The notes under the pieces were generated by a model. It was not told the origin of the DNA. It saw only the letters and a list, made by a program, of their open reading frames with translations, and searched no databases. Below, piece by piece: positions 34,534 to 45,221 of a stretch of 45,221 bases of DNA. The stretch lies in NCBI GenBank assembly GCA_032158125.1, contig JASKOT010000060.1, forward strand, positions 1 through 45,221. The letters run 5' to 3'. This DNA is from Papiliotrema nemorosa. Lineage: Eukaryota; Basidiomycota; Tremellomycetes; Tremellales; Rhynchogastremaceae. Both the position numbers and the translations under genes were made by a program. Every line of letters begins with the position of its first letter. Position 1 is the first letter of the stretch.

Positions 34534-37500
34534 TCATCTTGAGGATCGAGGAGGGTAAGCAGATCTCTGTTCATCAGTAAAGTCTGAGTCTCGCACGTAC
34601 TGGTAGGCTCGATGGAGCTTGTCGAACAATGCCGGAGGCATGTTGATGAATCGTGAAAAGTTGATGCCCATCTCGTAGAACATTTGCGTCTTTCGATAGT
34701 TGCCCAGCCTGATGTCAGTGTTGTCTGCCAACAACGGCATACAGCTTGAGTTCAGCCCCTTCATTCCAGTACTTGGCGTATAACCACTCGATCTCTTCTT
34801 TGGGATAGTACTGAACGAATCAATATCTGTCAGTATTTCCGAAACTACCTTCCCAGATTCTTGATCTTTGAGCAGATTGAGGGTGTTAGTTGCAATGATG
34901 ATCAACATTTCGTCATCTTGAGGTTCCCCTCGGTGGAGGAGAAGCGTTACAATCGCACGAGTCCATCTTGAGAATCGGACGATGTCCGACGGGGACGCGA
35001 AAGGGTGCGAGGAGAGAATGGCTTGAAGCAGGTCGTAAGTAACTCATGATCAATTGCTGGCACCAGATTACGTGTTTTTGCCGGGACGTACTGCGATTTG
35101 GGCATGCTTCGTATTTCTGAAGGAGATCTGCGATTGCTTCCAGCGGTTGCGATCGACTGGCTTGACTGACCGTCTGCAACGAGGCGAATGCCAAGATTCG
35201 GGCGCGAATCGCCTTGAAGTCAGTCTACATCGCGCCGTCTCAACAAACCTCTATGACCTCAGTCAGAGCATCCCAATCTTGCAGTTCGCAGACAATCTCC
35301 GCTTCATAGACATCGATAGTGATCAACATCGATCTGATCTCTTCTCCACGTGGATGATTTGCCGGGAGGTCGGATAGATCTTGACGACACATAGGAGCGT
35401 AGAATCGAAGGGATTCGAGAATGTCACTTCTCGCCTCGCTCGGTTGCATCTGTCGAAACGTGAACACTATCATTAGAACTCGCCTGCCGTAATACTTGCG
35501 TTTGCCACAAAGACATCCGAACTGTGCGATGGCCTTTTGAGCATAGATATCGGGATCGATGTCTTGAGATTGAGACTCGAGGTAAGAGGTGATGAGCTGG
35601 AGTTCAGCATCAGCCCTATCCATTTGGCGTTACCCACGATCGAGGCACAATTGAAGAGGTCCGCGACTGTCTCTTGTGACCAGCCTTCCGAGGCTCCTTG
35701 GCAGCCCCCGTTATACGCTTACAAGTCAGCTATCGTGGCGAGAGATGACTTACCCATCTTGTACAGCCAAGCGACAGTCTTGGATTGCTCGCTGACCACA
35801 GTGAGATCTCGGCTGATCTCCTCGATAGCTACACAATCAGCTACATCGGCAGGAGAAACAAACCAGAATTGAAGTATGTGACCAACTGCTGCGCCAGATC
35901 GTCCTTCTCGTCTGATTTCGAAATTTGCTGGAAGGTCATGTGTATGAGACACCTGCTGGTCAATGGCATTGAGCAGTACCGACAGACCTAAGGAGGGGCA
36001 AGATCTCTACTCGGACCGAAAAGTCAAGATTTGCGTCTCGAACGCAGTCCAAAAGGGTGGACAAGGCGATTTTCGTGGCAGAATCGAAAGCCTTTTCATG
36101 TGCCACATTACTGTTCACTTAGCCGAAACTGTCGAGTCAAAAACTTACACAATATGAATGATTTGATCTCCCTTGAAGTCCGCACAGGCAACGAGGTTCT
36201 TGATCGCTTGGATGGCTGGACTCAGCCTGTTCATGGGACCTTTGTTGGTTGACTCGCCTGTGTCCTCTCGCTCTGTGATTATCAGTACCGCTTGGCTGTG
36301 GCGACTCACCTTCCTTCACCGCCAGCAAGTATCTGATGTACTGAGTGGATGCCTCTGTAGCGGGACACTCGTCTAGGAGCTTTGCAGCAGACCCAAAGTC
36401 ACCCGAGTGGACGAAGCACAGAGCTGAACGACTATCAGTCAGCGTGTAAATGCGAGCCACAACGCACCGCTGTGAGCGAGCTGACTGGGAGGGATCGTCT
36501 GAGAGCACAGGGTGGGACGAGTGTCGATCTACCTGTGAGAAGCGCGGCCGAAGCTTGGCTTACACCAAGAGGCTGCTTGCGTAAACAGCCCTTTCTCGAA
36601 ACAGCTTTGACCCATATGCCACAGCATCTCTCGTAAGTCTCTCTCACCGGGGCAAGCGAAACTCGACTCACCGAGATGCATGCAGCTGCCTTCGTCTCAT
36701 CTTGTACCCTGAAATCCTGCACTTTACTTGCAGCTGCATGTCAACCGCGCGTTTCAACCACTAGGCTCACTGGAAAGCATTTTATTCACTTCGGCAAGAG
36801 CGAATGGGGGATCAGAGATACAAGGACCTTTGAGGGATACGAAGGTGGTAAGCAGAATGTTACCGACGTATTCGTGTCGCTCAACACTCGACAGAGCTGC
36901 TTGAAGGAGAGCGATCGATGCCCAGTAGCACAGAGCAGGGCTGAAGTTAGGTTCCACTGATCATTCGAGTCTTACGCACTTTTCGGCGAGCGCGTGGAAT
37001 TCCGCCAGGAGACTGGGATCAGCTTGTACTCGTGCTTATTATATTCGATCTCACCTGATCACTCCATTCTCAGTCCATGTTAAAGTCTCGATGAGCAACA
37101 TCAAAGCTGTCATACCTCAGCTATGCCAGATTTCAGGCCTACCGTCTCGCAATTCTCGCTCTGACGCTTTGGCGGCTTTGAGCGAGTGGAGTCGGATCAA
37201 GCCGATATCGTGCGTGACTCCGACGTCCTAGCGAAGTGATCAGTCACAGACTGCGAACGAAGCAGGAAGCTCACAACGTTTGGCTCACTACAAAGGAGCC
37301 CCAGGATCTCGTGACCGTGCTCATTTCGCTCCTTCGACCGACTCGAGAGCAACAGACGAGCTGCAGGTCAGCTGGACTCCAGCCGGCACACGCAGGGTTC
37401 ACCCAAGCTTCTCATGATAGCCAGCTGGTTCTGTCAGCTACTGTCGAAGAAAAAGAGCTGAGCGTTCTACCTTGAGAGATCCTGGAAAGTCCTTCTTGAT

Positions 37501-38677
37501 ATCCTGTCGAGCCTCCCAAATTTCGAGCACTTCCTTGCCTTTTTCGAACAGAGCGATAGCTACCGCTTCGTCTTCCTCGACGTTGTCTGCGTTAGAGTTG
37601 GCCGCCATGCGGACTCGAGCATCATCTCCGACAGTCCAGCACTTTGTTGCAATACGTTTCATTTCTGAGGTAGACATGAGGTCTTTCTCGTTCAGTCCTT
37701 AAGTCAGCCCAATGTCTATCATGACCCAGAGATAAATACCTAGCGCCTCGGTGAGATGGGCCAGCGCCATATCAAGTCTCCCGTCTGCGACTGCCTGATC
37801 ATCAGTTTGTTACCACTGTGAACAAGCTCCACCCACCGCGTCTACCCGTGCTACAGCGAATTCAACAAGGGTAGCAATCTTGTCTGCGATGGATTTCGTG
37901 GTCAGGCCCTGCATCGAAGCTATCAAGCCAGATGCGTACTGCACGTTAGGCTTCCGATGGATGATGCCAGCAGACTGACATCTGCTCCACAAATCAGCAT
38001 TTCCGTCACGACCTCTTTCTCTCCGATATCTGGAATGAGTATATCCGATAGCTCATAACCTACCTGTGAGCGCTCTAGCGGTTCGACTAATCAGCTGGAG
38101 GTTCCGCTGCATCACTGCTGGTTAGTGTCTCGCTCCTTGCGGGGGAGACCCACGTACATGGTGGCGAGCTTGAGGGGCCTGCAATCTCTGTAGCGACTTC
38201 GAGCATTCTCCAAGCGGCGAGTCGCACTGTCTGAGCATCGTTCCCAATACAGGGGGGACGTGCTCACTGAAGGCGTCAATGGCGGGATCAACCTTCGAGC
38301 CGTCATTGAAGTCGGTTCGAGCTTGATCTCTGGCCATTGACCATAATGATACTCCTGGGTCCTTAATGAAACCGTCTAGGAAGTAAGCGAGGAAAAGGAT
38401 CACTCACCCTCACTGTCCAGCCAATCGACATCCTTCCCTTGATCGTCATTCGCCTTGTTTCGCTTGCTCTTCTTGAAGGAGGCATACTCTTCACAAGCCT
38501 TGATGATAGATTTCAGAGCATTGATGAGCGCTTCCTTAGGAGGGTGAGGCGAGGTGTTGCTTAGGGGAAGATGAACGAGCGAGGGCTGAAGGACAGCGAC
38601 CGCGTCTGATGATCAGTGATGACATAGCTGAAGACCTTTCACTTACCCTTGACGGCCTGGAGAGACGACTTGCTCAT
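34534..38677 (-). CDS. ZIP4: SPO22/ZIP4-type meiotic TPR protein
   Basis: The model has about 31 exons, first 38677-38647 and last near 34566-34534, and every junction keeps phase, giving about 992 residues. Family landmarks appear in order: MRLAAWRMLEVATEIAG, MLWHMGQSCFEKGLFTQAAS, ALCFVHSGDFGSAAKLLDEC with PATEASTQYIRYLL, LPLLRCLIHMTF, VAWLYKMAYNGG followed by a conserved W and LFNCASI, and YYPKEEIEWLYAKYWNEGAE. These match Spo22/Zip4 (TEX11 in animals), a TPR member of the ZMM/synapsis initiation complex promoting crossovers and synaptonemal complex assembly. Introns average about 39 nt, several only 35. Exon 1 is 31 nt (MSKSSLQAVK). Whether the last 30 nt before the final exon are spliced is open, since both forms keep frame. 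Confidence 0.85.
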
Positions 38678-39008
38678 GATCAGAGCAAAGAAGAAGAGAG
38701 CGAGCGGAAGATTGAGGGAGGAAAGAAGGGAGAAGGAAGAGGGAGAAGGTGAAGGGGGTGAGTGAGTGGACCACCTCCACCGCCCCATCGGTCGAGCGGC
38801 GATCGCCGTCAACAGCATCCTGAAACACGTCTCGAAAAGTCGCGTAAATGCAGTTCATCTTGCAGTCGAAAGTATCTGAACAGGGGAAATCCCAAGCGGC
38901 CAGAGCAGGATCTTGCAGAAGATGAGGTGAGCTTGAGCGTTTATTTGACAATTCAATCGGATCTGTGCATTCCACGTCAGAGCATCTGTCTTAGAGCATC
39001 CGTCATAG
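38678..39008. promoter_or_regulatory. Divergent promoter ZIP4-like / PLP1-like, 331 bp
   Basis: This divergent spacer has a purine-rich strand (GAAGAAGAGAG and GGAGGAAAGAAGGGAG at about 38690-38760), which is pyrimidine-rich on the ZIP4-like sense strand just before its start. The ORFs here are shadows. Confidence 0.5.
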
Positions 39009-39912
39009 ATGAGGCCGCTGACACACAGTGCCCCTCCGTCGCCCACATTATCCGACTCGGAACTGCTCGATTCGCTCAACGATGACCCCAGGTTTGACCT
39101 GGCTCAACATCGTGAACAACGTATGGAAGCTCTCAAACAAGAAGTCGACAAGGTGAAGTATCTCAGAGAAACGGAATACGGCAAGGTGATCACCTATGGT
39201 GAGGAGAAGAAACTGATAGAGCGCATGTCGTGGGTGGCATGAATGCTTGGATGCTCGACAATCACTGATTATCAGGAAGGAGAAGTACTGCCTGATACAC
39301 TTCTTCCATCAGGAATTCTCTCGGTGTCGCATAATGGATCAAAAGCTAGAAGTGGGCCTTTCACCCGTGCAGGATTGTATTAACAAGCTGACGAATAGGA
39401 ACTCGCCCCGAAATACCCTCACACCCTCTTCTTACGGGCCTCGGTGGCTGACACGCCGTTCTTGGTGAATAAGCTGGGTGTTCAAGTCTTGCCTTGCGTA
39501 CATGTCTTTGTGGATGGTCGAGGCGTTGATCGGTTCGTTTAACCCATACCCGTTCTGTGATATTGACGCTGATTCGTCAGATTGATCGGATTTGAAGAGC
39601 TCGGACACTCGGATCAATTCACGACCTCGATGTTGGAGTTTAGGCTGAAGCAAACCGGCAGGTCATGCTTCGATGTGCAATGCAAGCCAGCTTGACTGAT
39701 GTCCAGGAGCGTTGCCGTCCGGTCCGATAACTTTGGCAAACTCAATCAACCCGGAACTCCTCGAGTCGGGCGGAGATAGGTCGGACAATGAAGAGAGTGA
39801 AGATGATGAGGAGCGCAACAGGAGGAAGGCGACCTCAAGTAGCAGACCGCGAAGGGGCAAGACGGGGATACGCAATGGACTGGCTAGTGCAGGCAGCGAC
39901 GATGATTTCTAG
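39009..39912 (+). CDS. PLP1: TXNDC9/PLP1-like phosducin-family thioredoxin-fold protein
   Basis: Exons 39009-39229, 39276-39351, 39399-39532, 39581-39657 and 39707-39912 encode 237 residues. The helical N-terminal part (RFDLAQHREQRMEALKQEV; YGKVITYGEEKKLIERMS) precedes the thioredoxin fold (YCLIHFFHQEFSRCRIMDQ; VNKLGVQVLPCVHVFVDGR; GFEELGHSDQFTT). As in TXNDC9 and yeast Plp1, the CxxC redox pair is absent, leaving only SRC, so it is not an oxidoreductase. The family modulates the CCT/TRiC chaperonin in folding of tubulin, actin and G-beta. The tail is acidic then basic (EESEDDEERNRRK) and ends GSDDDF. The last intron appears to use a GC donor. Confidence 0.85.
39658..39706 (+). other. Candidate GC-AG intron (49 nt)
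   Basis: Donor GCAGGT directly after ACCG, branch TTGACTGAT, acceptor GTCCAG. Only the GC donor keeps the frame from RLKQTG into ALPSGPITLANS. The GT that lies 4 nt inside gives the wrong phase. Confidence 0.6.
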
Positions 39913-40051
39913 TCGGATGTGCTCTGCGCATCTGTGGATATATAGTATACACGGTGACATGACGATCGTAATGATATCTAATGATGGACGAACAAATGCG
40001 TCTTACAACCCTTCTCTCAAATGTGCCCCAATCTCAGTTCGAGATCACCGG
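39913..40051. terminator. Convergent 3' ends, 139 bp
   Basis: The PLP1-like and ATG101 genes converge here. AT-rich GTGGATATATAGTATAC and AATGATATCTAATG suggest overlapping 3' end signals for both strands. Confidence 0.4.
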
Positions 40052-41071
40052 TCAAGGTCTCCCTGTACCCCCTCTTCCCGTCCAACCCGCTACTGCGCCT
40101 GCTCTGGCTCCTACGGCCCTCAAACCATCTTTCGCCTGCTCAAAGTAACCCATAGCTCCACCTCTATCACCATACCCCTGTCCACCAGGACTACTAGCTC
40201 TCCTCGCGTCTCTGGACGATTCTCTCGCTTCCAGCGCTTCGTTGACGGCTGATCCGGGGGGCATGGTCAGATCGCGAGCCATGGCAGTAGCTGCTGTGGT
40301 AGTCGTGCTTGCTACCGGCGGAGGGGAAGTGAGCCGGGATGGGTTCAGAGGTGGCGAAGGGGAGAAGATCTCGGCGGGAGGAGGAGGGTTGATTAGAATC
40401 TGGTGGGAAACATTACTCGCTCCTTCCTGCGGTTTCATCAGCATCTTCTCCACTCATCCAATACTATCTGGCAACGAGGAACGTACGGAGCCTGTCAGGG
40501 GAGGGACATTGCCTTTCTTATCTAGACAGAAATTGAGAAGCTGCAGAAGAGCCATAGGAAGCGGATTAGGAGGAGTGGAAGCGCCATAGCGGACTGGGGG
40601 GAAATGCAGGGTGATCAGATGTTCTTCCCATGGTATCAATTCCTGCTTGTCAGTTACACCTCTCCGATAGATATGCAGTGTCGGACCTCAGTGACGGCGA
40701 ACCATCCTTTTCTGGGTCTACGTTGAAGGAACACCACCGCCAACTTCAATCAGCTCGACGATCCGGCCAGGCTGTTTAGCTGTACCTCTCCCTTGGAGAC
40801 TCCTTTATCCACGAACTCTCTACAAAACTCCTCTATGCGACCATTTATATCTTTGTCGACGGAGGGATTGTTAACGCTCGCAATGTGAGTATCGTGAATC
40901 TCAATGGTATCGGGATCAACGGGGTCGAGGAGCCGGTGGAAGAAGATTGCTTGGAGAAGAGCTCGAAGAGTTGATTTGATTTGGCTAGGATGGACAGTCT
41001 GACACGTCAGCGCAACCGAGTAACCTCAGCAATATGGAGCTTACAAGCTCTATATGGTTGAGCGCGTCCAT
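40052..41071 (-). CDS. ATG101: Autophagy protein Atg101 (HORMA fold)
   Basis: Five exons (41071-41045, 40998-40786, 40743-40687, 40642-40487, 40426-40052) encode 275 residues. The family pattern is clear: IELTVHPSQIKSTLRALLQ, AIFFHRLLDPVDP, then the WF-finger region LAVVFLQRRPRKGWFAVTE, then ELIPWEEHLITLHF and NVPPLTGSEGASNVSHQI, which matches the usual PPITTS-type C-terminal HORMA end. Atg101 pairs with Atg13 in the Atg1/ULK initiation complex. S. cerevisiae lacks it, but most fungi and animals have it. About 110 residues beyond the HORMA end form a Pro/Ala/Gly-rich tail not usual for the family. Exon 1 encodes only nine residues; the ATG is at 41069-41071. Confidence 0.87.
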
Positions 41072-41364
41072 CAGGACGAGCTGTTGTTGCAAAGGTAGAA
41101 GGAAGGTAGAGTAAGAGGTGTGGGAGGAGGTGACGTCGGGTAATCGGCTAGATCCGACGCGCACTGCGGTCTGGAAAGCATGTGGACTAAAAGATGGAGG
41201 AATCTCCTCTCACCTCTCCCCTTCGGCATTCAGAACCAGGCAAAAGTGTGCGAAGAGAAACTGCTTCTCGCAATATCATAACGAGTCATAATGAGATGTA
41301 AAGATTGATGCGTAAAACTAGCGATACAGGTATTTGTGCAGGAAGTCAAAGATGAAAGGGGATT
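41072..41364. other. Intergenic, 293 bp
   Basis: ATG101 promoter and CWC24 3' flank, both on the minus strand. Nothing else is visible. Confidence 0.4.
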
Positions 41365-42393
41365 CTATTCCTCTTCTTCAGCAACCTCTGTGGACTCGCC
41401 GGCCCCTTCAGCCTCTTCATCGTCACTGTCACCTCCTCCAAACTGTATACCTCCATCATCGAGAGCCTCGTCATCGCCTCTGGCCTCTCTTATCCTCTTG
41501 TTCTTCGCTTCCAACTTGGCTAGAATCTTCTCGGCCTTGTTAAAGATACCCGAAGTGGCTGCTCCGCAAGCGTAGCATTTTGGTGATTTGATAAAGCGGT
41601 CAATGGCACATCTAAATGTCAGCTTACTCATTAGAGAGAGAGGTTGGGGAGCTCACTTCATACAGTAATAATGCCCACATTTCGTAACCACGGGATCTGT
41701 AAACTCCTTTTTGCAGATCAAACATGCAAAGGGTACATCTTCCTCCTCGTCCTCTTCTATTATCTGCTTTGCCTCTGCAGGATCCAATTTGTCCAATTGC
41801 CATCCGGCGAGATAGTCTCCTCGATCATGTAAGAATTTACACGAATCTCCATATCCACAAAACCCCGTCTCCTTGTATGGCTTGCACACGTCCGGTTGGT
41901 AATCTACCAATGTGATTGTCCTGATGTTTGCCGTAGCACGTATCGGTCCAGTCTTCATCTTTGTGTCCATCATATCGGGTCGTTTGTTTATAGTGGTGAG
42001 ATAACCCTTTTGACCGTGATACATTCCATCGTCGATATCTCCATCCTCGTTCAACTTGACCTTTTTCCCCTCGATATGTGCGACACCGCCCGCTTCGAGG
42101 TCGTAATCTGTACTACGCGTGGCAAAGCTGTCTGCTCGATTTATGAGCGATTCATCGGCTTTGTAATCGAATTCATCGAGACCGTTCGTCGTCGAGTCGT
42201 CCAAATCACGGCGACGTTTGGTTCCTTGCACCAGGGGGTTTACTAATGATTTCTTGGTGGGACGGACGACAGATGTTGATGAAGAAGGATCAGTGATGGA
42301 TTCGACTTCTGGAGGAGGGGTGCTTCTTTTCCTAGACTGTTGCGGTCGACGAGATGGACCCTTTTTGAAAGCGACAACGGGAGCTGCAGACAT
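41365..42393 (-). CDS. CWC24: Splicing factor Cwc24/RNF113 (CCCH finger plus RING)
   Basis: Exons 42393-41657 and 41611-41365 encode 327 residues. A basic N terminus with KKGPSRRPQQSRKR is followed by a conserved linker (GPIRATANIRTITLVDYQPD). The CCCH zinc finger has C170, C179, C185 and H189 (VCKPYKETGFCGYGDSCKFLH). A WQLDKLD helix and an acidic EEDEEEDV stretch lead into a RING finger (C224, C227, C239, H241, C244, C247, C258, C261). The tail is Glu/Asp-rich. Cwc24 binds the 5' splice site region of the activated spliceosome and guards against premature catalysis. The intron lies inside the RING at CMK-C. Confidence 0.93.
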
Positions 42394-42997
42394 GTTGGCG
42401 TCTTTGGGAGGAGTTCTGCAAAGAGTGATTGATAAAGAGCAATCTTCCTCTTTCCTGACAGCTAAGATGAGAGTGATGGGAGACGAGAAGGAGAGTATAC
42501 GCGACTCTTGAATTCAACATAGTTGGGTGGCGACACAAATGGATGACTAACGTAGGTGCCTCTTTCACTATATTGCCGAAACCCCGATGGGTCAAGCTGT
42601 CAGGGCTCTGTTGATGGGTGGGTGGCGACGAGTAGCGTCAACAATGGTCGAGGCGTTCCCCAGATCCTCGCAACGTTGTCAGCGACGACCAAAGAAACCT
42701 CGCCTCGTATCGGGGCATTCGACCTACGACCAGTACCAAAGCGTAGAAGAAAGGAGACTTGAAGTGTGGGCATCTCACCTCCCCTTGCCACTCCCCAACC
42801 CCTGGATGAAGATTTTCCAAACCGCCAACTCGTGCTGCTCGAGTGAAATCCCGCTGACGCCGTAGATAACCTCGTTGTTGTTGTCCTTCAATCCGCCACG
42901 AGCATCGGCATTATAGCATCCCTTGCCTCCTCGCTATCAGCTACAACCTCCACCTGCAAGGTCCACACACCCACCACTCCCAGTGTGGGGTCCGACC
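42394..42997. promoter_or_regulatory. Divergent promoter CWC24 / Zn2Cys6 gene, 604 bp
   Basis: Shared upstream region of two divergent genes. The frame of the Zn2Cys6 gene is open upstream to 42923 from a TTG but has no ATG before 42998. No TATA element is clear. Confidence 0.45.
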
Positions 42998-44856
42998 ATG
43001 GACGACACGACTCATCAGTCCGACTCTGATGCCCTCGCCTCTGCTCTAGGTGCCATCGGTGGTGTCCCTTCTCACCACCATGACGACGACGACGAGACTA
43101 CCCATCACTTTCATCATCAACTACAAGCTCCCGACTTTTCCTCCCATGTAGTCAAATCTCCCCTGGAACACGACTCCAACACGCCGAGTCAACACAACAT
43201 TCAACAGGATGACACTGGCGTAGAGATTGGCGATGTGGTCGATGTGGAAGGCCTCGCCAATCTCGACATACCTGTACAAGGAGATGTAGGAGACATGGAC
43301 CTGGGCCAAGGTGGTGAAGAAGAGTTGGACCTTGGCATGTCACATATGGACGACATGGACGATCTACCGCGGACAAATAGTTATGGCAGGCCACCGAGTA
43401 TAAGAAAGGCCTGTGATTTATGTCATGCCGCCAAGCAGGTTCGTCGCTTGCGTCCCCGGTCACAACTCCTACTGACGATTAGAAATGCTCTGGGGACAGA
43501 CCAACGTGTACCCGATGTGCGGCCGGAGGATGGCCTTGTGTGTACGCTCCTCGACAACGCCGCCGCACAGTACCCAAGGAGCAAAAGCTAGCCAACGCAA
43601 ATCGGCAATCACCTCCTCCAGGCTCTGCTCACATGCAGCCGCAACAATCCCATCCTCTCGTCACCATGAAGAAGCGCAAGATGGGTCACAGAGAAAGCGT
43701 ACCGGGTGGATTTGGCAGTGGAGAGATGGATCTCAAGCTTGCCATGCACATGGCGGCCGATCTGGGTCTGACCGGGGAGGACGAGGGAGACGAGCTGTTG
43801 ACCATGTCTGATGATCAGATGGTGAGTCGGGATGTCGGGCCCCCTGAACCATTTACTGATATCCAGCTCGAGTCTATTGCGATCGATGGGTACCTCGCAG
43901 ATCTACCCCTGGCGACCTTTGTGCATAATCTACCGTATACCGCTCCGCCCCAGCAAGACACCACGGTCAGCTACGGACAGGATGACTATACGAGCGCCAA
44001 CGACACCACGTTCCCCGCTTCAGACATGGACCAACACACCACATCGGCTCTTCGAGACGCCATCTTTTCCCTCAACGAGTCGAGCGGAGGCAACGCAGGT
44101 CACGGAGACGTATCTGGAGACGGACAGGGAGACAATGCCGATGCCATGGATCCTCATCTTGCCCTTCTCGATCTATCACATGCGATGCCACAAGAAGGAG
44201 AAGGTGAGGAGAGTGACAATGAGCAAATCAACATTGCGTATGGTCACTCGTCGGGGTGTTCACACTCTGCAGTGGTCGCGCATATTCTCTCGCTTTTAAC
44301 TCAACACACCTTGGAACCCAAACCAGGATCAAACACTCCTCTCACTCTAGCCGTCTTTTCCCCTCTTGCTCGATCGTTACGACTCTTCCACGCGCTCGTC
44401 TTCTGCCCAGTCTGCTCTGCCTCGCCACAACAAACTCTCCCTCAGCTCGCCCTTCTCAGTCGAACCACGACCATTCTCACCTTCCCCTTCCCTCCCATTC
44501 TGCCAGGTCCAGGTGGATCCAACGCTCAAATATCCATTCAAGGCGCCAAATTGACTGGAACTGGTCTGTCGGAAGCCATTGAGCAACACATTGTAGGCGT
44601 CGTATGGGATTCATGGCGAGCAGCCATCCGAGAAATCTTTGCCAGTTTTGAGAGGAGAGCTCAGGAGATTATTCAACAATCAGCGAGTCTGAACGCCAAC
44701 GGCGGTGAGGGTCAAGGTCAAGGCGGCCAGGGTGGCAGTGGCGGACAGGGTGGGGTCAATGGCTCAGGGCACACTGGACCGGAGATCCAACGTGCTGGAT
44801 TGATGTTCCAAGCTATGACTCGATTAGTCACGGCGATGGACGAGGTCGAGGCATGA
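42998..44856 (+). CDS. Zn2Cys6 fungal transcription factor
   Basis: Exons 42998-43438, 43483-43821 and 43867-44856 encode 589 residues. The N terminus is His/Asp-rich and acidic (HHHDDDDETTHHFHHQ). The zinc cluster at 139-165 is complete: CDLC, KCSGDRPTC, TRCAAGGWPC, spacing C2-6-5-2-6, split by intron 1. It is followed by a basic PRQRRRTVPK linker. A Leu-rich helical region (VVAHILSLLTQHTLE; ARSLRLFHALVFCPVC) and a later LSEAIEQHIVGVVWDSWRAA lack the common fungal_trans domain signature. A Gly/Gln-rich patch (GGEGQGQGGQGG) lies near the end. It should bind CGG-type half sites as a nuclear regulator. No target can be inferred. Intron 2 (45 nt) is in frame and open if retained. Confidence 0.85.
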
Positions 44857-45140
44857 TTAGGCTGAGGGGTAATTATAAAAGGGTCATGATTCGAGGCTGT
44901 TGCCCCGCCCGAGTGTCAAGGATGGCTGTTGTAATATTTATCAATAAGCTGAATGCGAATGCGCCGAATGAATTGTCACGGGCCCGCTAGTGGTGCCATG
45001 GCTCCAATAGTCTATTATACCGTCTCGGATGCTGAAGGGGATGTTGCTACGGATAGTAGCGGCAATGACGATCACCTCTTCAATACCAAAGAATGACGTC
45101 ACTCTGCCCGGGGGGAAAGATCTACGAGTACCGCCATGTT

Positions 45141-45142
<2 letters not shown>
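44857..45142. other. 3' flank of the Zn2Cys6 gene
   Basis: AT-richer sequence with AATATTTATCAATAAGC near 44933, a possible polyadenylation region. No further gene is seen before the G run. Confidence 0.4.
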
Positions 45143-45197
<55 letters not shown>

Positions 45198-45221
45198 CGG
45201 GGCGGCGGGGCGGCGGCGGCG
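45143..45221. repeat. 55-nt poly-G run plus GC-only tail, likely assembly artefact
   Basis: Positions 45143-45197 are G only. The last 24 bases are a C/G mixture (CGGGGCGGCGG pattern). This is not a telomere repeat and differs abruptly from the flanking sequence. Two-colour Illumina chemistry reads missing signal as G, so a contig-end artefact is the simplest reading. Confidence 0.8.

Noticed and set aside
35125..35170. Intron with GTCAGT donor and CGCAG acceptor in the ZIP4-like gene
   Set aside because: Splicing it would shift the frame. Read through, it encodes a plausible helical segment that connects in phase to the next exon.
35941..36110. Apparent frameshift in the ZIP4-like gene after LPLLRSV
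   Set aside because: A 35-nt intron (35987-35953) with acceptor CAGCAG restores LPLLRCLIHMTF, the family motif, and a second 35-nt intron (35863-35829) returns to the downstream frame. The gene is intact.
37810..37992. Separate small genes suggested by the many short minus-strand ORFs between 34534 and 38677
   Set aside because: They are exons of one ZIP4-like gene; phases match across all junctions.
45143..45221. Telomeric or G-quadruplex repeat at the right end
   Set aside because: An unbroken G run is not a fungal telomere unit (TTAGGG-like) and its context suggests a sequencing artefact.

Overview
The window is a gene-dense stretch of nuclear chromosome from a fungus. Genes carry many short introns, mostly 35 to 100 nt, with GTRNGT-like donors, CTRAY branch sites close to the acceptor, and YAG ends. 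Spacing is tight on both strands, and the protein set is typically fungal: PEX6, ALG14, ATS1, CTK1, ROM2, ATG101, CWC24, a fungal complex I subunit and a Zn2Cys6 regulator. The intron style points to a basidiomycete, most likely a Tremellomycete (Cryptococcus/Kwoniella-like). That placement is inference. I see no plasmid, phage, transposon, CRISPR or bacterial features.

Layout, left to right. The left edge holds the start of a minus-strand helix-turn-helix ORF that runs off the window (1-141). Next come a plus-strand Gly/Met/Tyr-rich protein with micro-exons (1343-2471) and a complex I accessory subunit (2802-3695). A minus-strand, putatively myristoylated RING-H2 protein (4117-6820) diverges from the RCC1-like ATS1 (7342-8649). 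A 1,470-residue disordered protein of unknown function follows (9095-13616). Three minus-strand genes then run in series: an ARA2-like aldo-keto reductase (13707-15085), PEX6 (15454-19352) and ALG14 (19586-20389). ALG14 diverges across only about 118 bp from an unknown two-helix membrane protein (20508-21493).

The second half has CTK1 (21610-25136, minus) diverging from the Rho1 GEF ROM2 (25885-31171, plus). An ACS-family MFS permease follows (31901-33684), then a SPO22/ZIP4-type meiotic TPR gene split into about 31 exons (34534-38677, minus). That gene diverges from a TXNDC9/PLP1-like thioredoxin-fold gene (39009-39912, plus). Last come ATG101 (40052-41071, minus), CWC24 (41365-42393, minus) and a Zn2Cys6 regulator (42998-44856, plus). 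The final bases are a 55-nt G run and GC-only sequence that looks like a contig-end artefact.

The genes do not form one pathway or cluster. They are conserved housekeeping and signalling genes (peroxisome import, N-glycosylation, transcription elongation, cell-wall integrity, autophagy, splicing, meiosis) and a few lineage-specific unknowns. Exon models were assembled by hand from splice signals, and the coding phase was carried through every junction. Every complete multi-exon model closes in frame.
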